Source of the DNA: Cytophagales bacterium
GTDB taxonomy: Bacteria > Bacteroidota > Bacteroidia > Cytophagales > Cyclobacteriaceae
Assembly: GCA_029262955.1 (NCBI GenBank)
Contig: JAJCYL010000661.1
Coordinates: 1-8,944 of the forward strand
Reading direction: 5' to 3'
DNA: 8,944 nucleotides
Of the stretch, positions 1-5,695 are shown one piece after another (within the stretch, counting starts at the first letter, position 1; each line of letters starts with the position of its first letter). Position numbers and translations under genes: made by a program. Below the pieces are notes generated by a model. It did no database searches. It worked only from the letters and a program-made list of their open reading frames with translations, and had not been told where the DNA came from.

Positions 1-2
1 TA

Positions 3-158
3 CTCCTTGAGGCACTGGGGCTAAATCCCAAATCTATAAATGAAAACAATCGTGAAGAATTCGCAGACCTCTTTGGCGTATGGAGCGAAAAGGAGCTTCG
101 AGAATTTGAAAAAAAAGTAAAAGAATTCGATGAAACAGACCCCAAAGACTGGCAATGA
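3..158 (+). CDS. VapB-like antitoxin, C-terminal fragment (5' end outside window)
   Basis: The frame is open from the window edge to a TGA at 156-158 and encodes about 51 residues, starting LLEALGLNPKS and ending FDETDPKDWQ. No in-frame start codon is visible, so the gene begins before the window. The stretch is highly charged and rich in Glu, Lys and Asp, with an acidic C-terminus ending in Trp-Gln. Such a tail is what small antitoxins use to wrap and block a PIN-domain toxin. The next gene is a PIN-domain ribonuclease whose ATG overlaps this stop codon by 4 bp (ATGA), the usual translationally coupled vapBC arrangement. The DNA-binding N-terminus that would define the antitoxin family (AbrB, RHH, Phd or other) is not visible. 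The call therefore rests mainly on gene order and tail composition; the family is inferred. Confidence 0.72.
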   Translation, partial: LLEALGLNPKSINENNREEFADLFGVWSEKELREFEKKVKEFDETDPKDWQ

Positions 159-556
159 GTAAGATCCTACTAGATACAAACGCCTACAGTCATTTCTTAA
201 GAGGAGATCAAAGAGTTTACAATCGAATTTCAGATGCCACAACAATTTTCATGTCAGTGATTGTTATTGCAGAGCTTTACTGCGGTTTTAAAGGCGGCTC
301 CAAAGAAATTGGAAATAAAAAAAATTTGAAGAGTTTTCTCAATAAACCCTCTGTTGATATTCTCCCAGTAACTATTACAACAGCAGAAATTTTCTCTGAA
401 ATTAAAACCACTCTAAAAGCAGTAGGCCTACCAATTCCCATTAATGATGCATGGATTGCTTCACACGTAGTCGAAACTGGTTCCGTTTTAATCTCCTATG
501 ATCAGCACTTTAAATCTATTCCAGGGTTACGTTTGTGGGATGAGTCACTACCATAA
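155..556 (+). CDS. vapC: VapC-type PIN-domain ribonuclease toxin
   Basis: A complete 133-residue protein, the usual size for VapC. It carries the four acidic positions of the PIN active site: Asp7 in LLDTNAY, Glu40 in VIAELYCG, Asp98 in PINDAWIAS and Asp116 in SYDQHFKSIPGL. PIN toxins are Mg-dependent endoribonucleases that cut tRNA or rRNA and stop growth when the labile antitoxin is lost; the target of this one cannot be told from sequence. The ATG start at 155 overlaps the antitoxin stop, and methionine directly before the first PIN strand (SKILLDTNAY) is canonical, so the start is secure. The gene appears intact. It lies 59 bp upstream of dinB on the same strand. Read-through into dinB is possible, but the palindromes between them suggest separate control. 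VapC homologues are also annotated as FitB-like PIN proteins; the toxin role is inferred from the pairing. Confidence 0.93.
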   Translation: MSKILLDTNAYSHFLRGDQRVYNRISDATTIFMSVIVIAELYCGFKGGSKEIGNKKNLKSFLNKPSVDILPVTITTAEIFSEIKTTLKAVGLPIPINDAWIASHVVETGSVLISYDQHFKSIPGLRLWDESLP

Positions 557-579
557 ACTTTACTATTGATCTAATATTT

Positions 580-594
580 ACTAATTTTATTAGT
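580..594. promoter_or_regulatory. Perfect palindrome upstream of dinB, candidate SOS-like operator (site 1)
   Basis: The sequence is ACTAAT-TTT-ATTAGT, a perfect 6-3-6 inverted repeat centred at 587, 22 bp before the dinB ATG. The same 6-bp arms recur as a perfect palindrome upstream of dnaE at 2423-2437. Repetition of one dyad upstream of two functionally linked polymerase genes, and not as a full palindrome elsewhere in the window, suggests a dimeric repressor site. The repressor identity is inferred (LexA-like or other S24-type regulator) and its gene is not in view. Confidence 0.62.
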
Positions 595-595
595 T

Positions 596-602
596 TAATT
601 TG
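596..602 (+). promoter_or_regulatory. Possible dinB -7 element (TAATTTG)
   Basis: TAATTTG resembles the Bacteroidota -7 consensus TANNTTTG but is one base short. It lies just after operator site 1 and 13 bp before the ATG. The dnaE upstream region has a similar TATTTTG at 2444-2450. No convincing TTG -33 element is seen at the expected distance, so this is a weak call. Confidence 0.25.
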
Positions 603-611
603 TTAACTTGA

Positions 612-626
612 ACTAATGATATTAGA
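612..626. promoter_or_regulatory. Second palindrome overlapping the dinB start codon (site 2)
   Basis: The sequence is ACTAAT-GAT-ATTAGA, matching the operator arms at 11 of 12 positions and centred 32 bp, about three helical turns, from site 1. It includes the dinB ATG (616-618) and the first codons. A repressor bound here with site 1 would bracket the likely transcription start. The first codons of dinB are weakly constrained, so an operator there is plausible; chance similarity cannot be excluded. Confidence 0.45.
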
Positions 627-1821
627 TAGCCATAGGGCAATCTTGCATTTGGATATGGACACTTTTTTTGTGTCCGTGGAGCGTCTCAATAATAGTTTTT
701 TGAAAGATAAGCCGGTTTTAATCGGTCATGATGGCAATAGAGGAGTTGTGGCTTCATGCAGCTATGAGGCTCGCAAATTTGGTGTTCACTCTGCAATGCC
801 AATAAAATTAGCAAAAGAACTTTGCCCCGAAGCAGTTATACTCCGAGGAAATCACGCTGATTACACCAAGTATTCCGAAATGGTTTCCGAAATTATCCGC
901 GAAACGGTTCCTATCTATGAAAAGAGCTCCGTCGACGAATTCTATGTGGACCTTACAGGTATGGACAAATTCTTTGGCTGCCTTCAGTTGGCATCAGAAC
1001 TGCGTCAAAATATCACCAAAGAAACCGGTTTACCCGTGTCCTTTGGTTTATCTCAAAACAAGACAGTTTCCAAAGTGGCAACCGGAGAAGCCAAGCCTAA
1101 CAATCAAAAAAAAATTGATCATGGCAGAGAAAAGGCTTTCCTCGCTCCTCTCTCTGTCAAAAAAATTCCCATGATTGGCGCAAAAACCTATCAGACATTA
1201 GCTGCTCTTGGGATCAGACGAGTGAAGATGCTGCAAGAAATGCCGGTAGAACTCCTGGAAAAGGTTTTTGGGAAAAATGGCATTGTGATGTGGAAAAAGG
1301 CTAATGGAATTGATAATTCACGGGTAGAGCCCTATTCAGAGAGAAAGTCTATCTCGTCAGAACGTACGTTCGGCCAGGACACCACCGATAACAAGCACTT
1401 AAAGACCATTATCCTCACTATGACTGAGCATTTAGCTTACCAGCTAAGAAAGGACGATATGCTTACCGCATGCGTTGCAGTGAAAGTGCGGTATTCCGAT
1501 TTCAACACCCACACTTTACAGGCCAAAATACCATACACCTCGGCCGATCATACGCTGATACCCAAAGCGCTGGAACTCTTTGAAAGACTATTTGACAAGC
1601 GTCTATTAGTTCGATTGGTAGGTGTACGACTAAGTCATCTTGTCCATGGTAATTACCAAATCAACCTATTTGATGACACGGAAGAAATGATCAGTCTTTA
1701 CCAGGCCATGGATCATATTCGCAAGAAACATGGCGATCAGAAAGTATTAAAAGCGGCGGCATTAGGAGTAGATGCTGTCAGAAGTTTCAATCCGTTCAAG
1801 GGTCAAATTATCTCTACTTAA
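616..1821 (+). CDS. dinB: DNA polymerase IV (Y-family translesion polymerase)
   Basis: A complete 401-residue Y-family polymerase, which copies past damaged template bases with low fidelity. The palm motif LHLDMDTFFVSVE carries metal ligand Asp13 and, by analogy with E. coli Pol IV, steric-gate Phe18. The second catalytic motif SSVDEFYVDL supplies Asp107 and Glu108. SFGLSQNKTVSKVATGEAKP is the conserved Y-family segment near residue 155. A thumb with a helix-hairpin-helix (KKIPMIGAKT) follows at about 185-240, and the little-finger domain runs from about 245 to 345. QINLF at 348-352 fits the beta-clamp binding motif QLxLF. Here the motif is internal, with about 50 residues after it. The ATG at 616 gives a short leader before RAILHLDMD, as in relatives; the next Met would cut the catalytic strand. 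No Shine-Dalgarno is visible. Two palindromes (580-594, 612-626) suggest damage-linked repression. It probably works with the DnaE-like polymerase downstream. Confidence 0.97.
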   Translation: MILDSHRAILHLDMDTFFVSVERLNNSFLKDKPVLIGHDGNRGVVASCSYEARKFGVHSAMPIKLAKELCPEAVILRGNHADYTKYSEMVSEIIRETVPIYEKSSVDEFYVDLTGMDKFFGCLQLASELRQNITKETGLPVSFGLSQNKTVSKVATGEAKPNNQKKIDHGREKAFLAPLSVKKIPMIGAKTYQTLAALGIRRVKMLQEMPVELLEKVFGKNGIVMWKKANGIDNSRVEPYSERKSISSERTFGQDTTDNKHLKTIILTMTEHLAYQLRKDDMLTACVAVKVRYSDFNTHTLQAKIPYTSADHTLIPKALELFERLFDKRLLVRLVGVRLSHLVHGNYQINLFDDTEEMISLYQAMDHIRKKHGDQKVLKAAALGVDAVRSFNPFKGQIIST

Positions 1822-2345
1822 CCACTGCCATGAAATAGTGGTATAATTTCACTGACCGGAGCCTCTCCTTTGGTTTTTCTGATGAGATTGTGCGCTGAAT
1901 CGTAAAATATGTTCAACGGAACATTCACTGTGCCAAATTTCTTCTCGATATTTTCGGGCTCAATAAATGAAATATAGAATTGATCGTTTTGCTCAATTTG
2001 ATACTGTTTCAGGTAATCAAGCACATCGGAAATTTCCTGTGAGGAAATCATTAAGATCAGGACATCATTCAACGAGTTGATATTGTTCATGATGTCCTTA
2101 ACCTGACGCTGGCAGTGGTCGCATTCACTACTAAAATAAAGCATGTATACCATTTCAGCTTCGAATAAATCTGCCTGTAGCTCATTGCCCTCTGCATCTG
2201 ATAAGTACTGCAAACTCAAAACACTTAAGGGGTCTTTAGATAGTGCTGACTTGTTTGTCTTGGGACGGATTAGTGCGATAATTACTAATAACAACAGGAT
2301 TGACCCAAATATTAAAATAGCCTTTCTATTTGTTAAGCCACTCAT
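1818..2345 (-). CDS. Membrane-anchored thioredoxin-like protein, CDHC active site
   Basis: A complete 175-residue protein. Residues 9-26 (AILIFGSILLLLVIIALI) form one N-terminal membrane segment after a short basic head, so the rest should lie in the periplasm. The soluble part carries VYMLYFSSECDHCQ, where Cys75-Asp-His-Cys78 is a thioredoxin-fold CXXC site, and a probable cis-proline at Pro143 in NVPLNIFYD. This pattern is shared by TlpA/ResA and AhpC/TSA-Redoxin proteins, which transfer thiol-disulfide electrons or reduce peroxides; which one cannot be settled. The C-terminal half is short for a full TlpA protein. It is convergent with dinB, with stop codons overlapping in a 4-bp stretch, and divergent from dnaE across 112 bp. 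It splits what is otherwise a dinB-dnaE pair. No functional link to DNA repair is evident from the protein itself. An AT-rich upstream region holds the inverted repeat at 2371-2388. Confidence 0.82.
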   Translation of the reverse strand: MSGLTNRKAILIFGSILLLLVIIALIRPKTNKSALSKDPLSVLSLQYLSDAEGNELQADLFEAEMVYMLYFSSECDHCQRQVKDIMNNINSLNDVLILMISSQEISDVLDYLKQYQIEQNDQFYISFIEPENIEKKFGTVNVPLNIFYDSAHNLIRKTKGEAPVSEIIPLFHGSG

Positions 2346-2370
2346 GGTAATACTGAATAATCATTAAATG

Positions 2371-2388
2371 GTTATCTACAACGATAAC
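2371..2388. repeat. Inverted repeat GTTATC-N6-GATAAC in the divergent intergenic region
   Basis: Perfect 6-bp arms separated by six bases, 26 bp upstream of the thioredoxin-like gene's start and 70 bp before the dnaE start. It is followed on the plus strand by a run of A, so on neither strand does a U-tract follow the stem as in an intrinsic terminator. It may be a regulator site for the minus-strand gene. It is unlike the ACTAAT palindromes. Confidence 0.35.
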
Positions 2389-2422
2389 TAAAAAAACAGG
2401 ATTTTCAGTGATTTCATTTTAA

Positions 2423-2437
2423 ACTAATTATATTAGT
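2423..2437. promoter_or_regulatory. Perfect palindrome upstream of dnaE, candidate SOS-like operator (site 3)
   Basis: The sequence is ACTAAT-TAT-ATTAGT, identical in both arms to the palindrome at 580-594 upstream of dinB, and differing only in the middle base of the spacer. It ends 20 bp before the dnaE TTG start. The shared dyad is the main evidence that the two polymerase genes belong to one regulon. It is 78 bp upstream of the divergent thioredoxin-like gene and could also affect that gene. Confidence 0.62.
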
Positions 2438-2441
2438 ATTT

Positions 2442-2456
2442 ACTATTTTGCATAGT
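2442..2456. promoter_or_regulatory. Degenerate palindrome abutting the dnaE start (site 4), with a possible -7 element inside
   Basis: The sequence is ACTATT-TTG-CATAGT, matching 9 of 12 arm positions of the operator and itself a 5-bp-arm dyad (ACTAT...ATAGT). Its centre is 19 bp from that of site 3, and it ends one base before the TTG start codon. TATTTTG at 2444-2450 inside it resembles the Bacteroidota -7 box (TANNTTTG, one base short). If that is the promoter, the transcript would be nearly leaderless and the repressor would block it directly. Confidence 0.4.
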
Positions 2457-2457
2457 A

Positions 2458-5400
2458 TTGTATTTAAACACACATACCTATTTCAGTTTACGCTATGGCA
2501 CCTTGTCTACCAAGGAGTTACTTTCCATTGCCCGCACAAATCAGATTGATGCGTTAGCACTTACAGATATCAATAATACTTCAGCTTGTTTGAATTTTGT
2601 CCGATTAGCGCCCGAATACGGTGTTAGGCCGATTTTGGGGATTGATTTTCGCAACGGGGTGCAACAACAGTTTGTGGGACTGGCACGTAATAACGTGGGA
2701 TTTTACCAGCTCAATCGTTATTTATCAGGGCATATTCAGAAAGAGATTGAATTCCCTGAAAAAGCCCCTGACCTGCCTGACACGTTCTTTATTTACCCTT
2801 TTAGAAAAAACCTCATAGAGCTGTCGTCGACTGAATTTATTGGGGTTAAACCTGAAGATCTGAACCGACTCCCATTTTCCTCATGGATTAACAGACAGGA
2901 AAAGTTGGTCATTCTACAAACTGTATCCTTCAAGAGTGTAAAACCAGATTTCAGTATGCACCGGCTTCTGCGGGCTGTCGACAACAATACTCTTTTGAGT
3001 AAACTGCCCAAATCAGACCAAGGTTCGCCTCATGAATTGATGCTCCATAAGACCATGCTCCTAAAAGCATTCGCTGATTATCCGGATATCATTAAGACCA
3101 CCAAAAAGGTAATTAATGAGTGTGAAATCCAGTTCGAATATGGTTACGAGAACCCACACAAGAATATTAAAAGTTATACGGGGTCAGAAAAAAAGGATTA
3201 CGAGTTAATCATCAAAAAATGTGAAGAAGGGTTACCCTATCGATATGGCATCAATCCTGAAAAGAAAATCTTTGATAGGCTCGAAAAAGAACTTAAGCTT
3301 ATCAAGGCCAAAAGGTTTGTCTCCTACTTCCTTGTCAATTGGGACATCGTCAATTATGCCCGTAGCAAAGACTATTACTATGTCGGTAGAGGTAGTGGGG
3401 CGAACAGTATCGTTGCTTATATACTTCGCATTACAGACGTTGACCCAATTGATCTGGACCTCTACTTCGAGCGGTTTATCAACCTTTACCGAAAGAACCC
3501 TCCTGACTTTGACATCGATTTCTCCTGGACAGATCGAGACGACATCACCCAATACATTTTTGAGAAGTTTGGTCAAGATCCAGGCGGTTTAAAGGTGTCC
3601 CTTCTAGCCACCTACAGTACCTTTCAGCACAAAGCGATCATTAGGGAGTTAGGAAAAGTATTCGGATTACCACCTCATGAAATTGAGACTGTACAGTCAA
3701 GATCTCTTAACCATTTGGATCATATCGGAAGGTTGATTCGTCAATACAGCGGTCTACTCCATGGTTTTCCCAGCCATTTGAGTATTCATGCCGGCGGAGT
3801 GATTATTTCAGAAAAACCAATCCACTATTATACTGCAACTTCTCTGCCACCCAAGGGCTTCCCAATCACACATTTCGACATGATTGTAGCGGAAGATATT
3901 GGGCTTTATAAATTTGATATTCTAAGTCAACGGGGGCTCGGTAAGATTAAGGATACCATCGGAATTGTGGCCAAAAACAAACCCCACCTGCCTCCTCTTG
4001 ATATTCATGATTTCAAAAGCTTCAAAGAGGACAAAAAGATCAAACACCTGCTTCGCAATGCACAAGCTATCGGATGCTTTTATGTCGAGTCACCAGCGAT
4101 GCGTATGTTACTCAAAAAGCTCAAGGCCGACGAATACCTTGGTTTGGTTGCAGCCAGCTCCGTTATCCGGCCAGGAGTAGCTAAATCAGGCATGATGAGG
4201 CAATACATTCTCCGTTTTCGGCATCCGGAAAAGAGAGATGAGGCACATCCGGTACTTCGTGATTTGATGCCGGAAACATACGGTGTGATGGTATACCAGG
4301 AAGATGTAATCAAAGTGGCTCACTACTTTGCCGGCCTGACACTTGGGGAGGCAGATGTACTTCGCCGCGGGATGTCCGGCAAATACCGATCACGCGATGA
4401 ATTCCAGAAGGTAAAACAAAAGTTCTTTGATAATTGTAAAGCAAAAGGCTACACTTATCAATTGACATATGATGTCTGGCGGCAGATAGAAAGCTTTGCT
4501 GGATATGCATTTGCTAAAGGACACTCAGCCTCGTATGCTGTAGAAAGCTATCAAAGTCTTTACCTAAAAGCCTACCACCCTCTGGAGTTTATGGTAGCAG
4601 TTATTAATAATTTTGGTGGCTTTTATCGCACTGAATTATATGTTCATGAGGCTCGCATGGAGGGAGCCATTATAGAGGCTCCTTGTGTAAATGAGAGCGA
4701 CCACTCAACTACCATCCGGGGAGTTACTATCTATCTTGGGTTTATCCTTGTAAAAGATCTCGAGGACAGACTGGTTGCCACAATTGTTAGGGAACGAAAT
4801 CATGGCGGGAATTTTCAAGATCTTCATGATTTCATTAAGCGCACTAATGTTTCACTGGAATCCCTAAAACTTCTTATCCGAACGGGGGCTCTGCGTTTTA
4901 CAGAGAAATCGAAAAAAGCCCTTTTATGGGAGGCGCACCTTATTCTGGGCAAAGGACACAAAAAAACAGCAGAACAGGAACTGTTTGAAACTCCAATTAA
5001 ATCGTTTCAGCTACCCCCTCTTTACTATGACCCAAGAGAAGATGCATTCGATGAAATGGAATTGCTTGGCTTTCCTTTATGCAATCCTTTTCACCTCCTG
5101 GAGGAAATCCCTGGCAATCGAATTCTGGTAAAAGACATGCCAAAGCATCTCAACAAGACCATTACGATGGCTGGCTACCTCATTGCTGTGAAAAATACCC
5201 GCACTTCCAAAGGGCAACCTATGAATTTTGGGACTTTCATCGATGAAGAAGGGCTTTTCATTGACACCGTGCATTTCCCTAATTCAGCAGCCCAATATCC
5301 GTTTCGTGGTAGGGGTATCTATCAATTAGAAGGAAAGATTGTAGAAGAATTTGAGTTTTATACTTTGGAGGTGGACGTAATGAAACGTCTTGCTTATGTA

Positions 5401-5493
5401 AACATGGAAGAGATCGCCTATCAAGCCGATATCAGCGAGTTAGAACCAAACGTTTTGACAAACTTAATTCCGGGGAACTCACTCTCATTATGA
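2458..5493 (+). CDS. dnaE2: Error-prone DnaE-type DNA polymerase III alpha subunit (DnaE2/ImuC-like), TTG start
   Basis: A complete 1011-residue C-family polymerase, shorter than replicative DnaE (about 1160 in E. coli). An N-terminal PHP domain (about 1-75) is degenerate: the HxH motif reads N4-T-H6 and the TDH motif reads T36-D-I38, so its metal site is probably lost. Polymerase motifs are intact: GRGSGANS 310-317; PPDFDIDF with catalytic Asp350 and Asp352; SIHAGGVIIS from 442; KFDILSQRGL with third aspartate Asp487; YQEDV 613-617; LRRGMSGK 635-642; AGYAFAKGHSA from 681. Helix-hairpin-helix-like sequence follows near 765-815 and an OB-fold at about 900-980. EQELF (839-843) is a possible weak clamp-binding motif. 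The TTG at 2458 is the only plausible start: a stop lies in frame at 2434-2436, no ATG or GTG lies between, and MYLNTHTYFSLRYG matches the family N-terminus. No Shine-Dalgarno is visible. The last 62 bp overlap the convergent secreted-protein gene. DnaE2 is inferred from length, PHP decay and pairing with dinB; a replicative role is less likely. Confidence 0.9.
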   Translation: MYLNTHTYFSLRYGTLSTKELLSIARTNQIDALALTDINNTSACLNFVRLAPEYGVRPILGIDFRNGVQQQFVGLARNNVGFYQLNRYLSGHIQKEIEFPEKAPDLPDTFFIYPFRKNLIELSSTEFIGVKPEDLNRLPFSSWINRQEKLVILQTVSFKSVKPDFSMHRLLRAVDNNTLLSKLPKSDQGSPHELMLHKTMLLKAFADYPDIIKTTKKVINECEIQFEYGYENPHKNIKSYTGSEKKDYELIIKKCEEGLPYRYGINPEKKIFDRLEKELKLIKAKRFVSYFLVNWDIVNYARSKDYYYVGRGSGANSIVAYILRITDVDPIDLDLYFERFINLYRKNPPDFDIDFSWTDRDDITQYIFEKFGQDPGGLKVSLLATYSTFQHKAIIRELGKVFGLPPHEIETVQSRSLNHLDHIGRLIRQYSGLLHGFPSHLSIHAGGVIISEKPIHYYTATSLPPKGFPITHFDMIVAEDIGLYKFDILSQRGLGKIKDTIGIVAKNKPHLPPLDIHDFKSFKEDKKIKHLLRNAQAIGCFYVESPAMRMLLKKLKADEYLGLVAASSVIRPGVAKSGMMRQYILRFRHPEKRDEAHPVLRDLMPETYGVMVYQEDVIKVAHYFAGLTLGEADVLRRGMSGKYRSRDEFQKVKQKFFDNCKAKGYTYQLTYDVWRQIESFAGYAFAKGHSASYAVESYQSLYLKAYHPLEFMVAVINNFGGFYRTELYVHEARMEGAIIEAPCVNESDHSTTIRGVTIYLGFILVKDLEDRLVATIVRERNHGGNFQDLHDFIKRTNVSLESLKLLIRTGALRFTEKSKKALLWEAHLILGKGHKKTAEQELFETPIKSFQLPPLYYDPREDAFDEMELLGFPLCNPFHLLEEIPGNRILVKDMPKHLNKTITMAGYLIAVKNTRTSKGQPMNFGTFIDEEGLFIDTVHFPNSAAQYPFRGRGIYQLEGKIVEEFEFYTLEVDVMKRLAYVNMEEIAYQADISELEPNVLTNLIPGNSLSL

Positions 5494-5695
5494 TCACACC
5501 TGATTCAATCGATTGAATAAGTACAATGGGAACCATAAACTCTCCATGATCACTCATCTTGACAATATCATGGCTTAACAATTCACCTTCAATCGTGAAT
5601 AGTTCCAAAACAATTTCCTGATTACCCTTAAACCCTTGCATTTTTAAATTGAAAAGCCCATTACTAGGATTTGGATAGACATTTACATTCGGAAT
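5432..5695 (-). other. T9SS type A C-terminal sorting domain
   Basis: About 87 residues from IPNVNVYPNPSNG to the terminal KRLVLTR. The VYPNPSNGxFxL box, a central LELFTIEGELL strand, the IESGVIIMRV segment and the closing KRLVL are hallmarks of the family recognised by the type IX translocon, after which the domain is usually cleaved. It is the best lineage marker in the window. Its last 20 or so codons are also read as dnaE on the other strand. Confidence 0.93.

Noticed and set aside
1821..1842. Hairpin ACCACT-N10-AGTGGT just after the dinB stop
   Set aside because: The stem is only 6 bp with a 10-base loop and is followed by ATAATTTC rather than a U-tract. It also lies within the coding end of the minus-strand gene. 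Too weak to call as a terminator.
2269..2289. ATTAGT and ACTAAT half-sites separated by 9 bases inside the thioredoxin-like gene
   Set aside because: The half-sites are in the reverse (outward) order, not the operator arrangement, and fall in codons for the membrane segment. Single half-sites also occur elsewhere (for example 4844, 6839), so these are taken as chance.
2371..2397. Inverted repeat plus A-run as an intrinsic terminator
   Set aside because: The A-run follows the stem on the plus strand, and on the minus strand the T-run precedes it, so neither orientation gives stem then U-tract. No gene ends there either.
3232..3576. 114-residue minus-strand open frame inside dnaE
   Set aside because: It covers the conserved GRGSGANS to PDFDIDF region of the polymerase, so the plus-strand protein explains the sequence; nothing recognisable is seen in the opposite frame.
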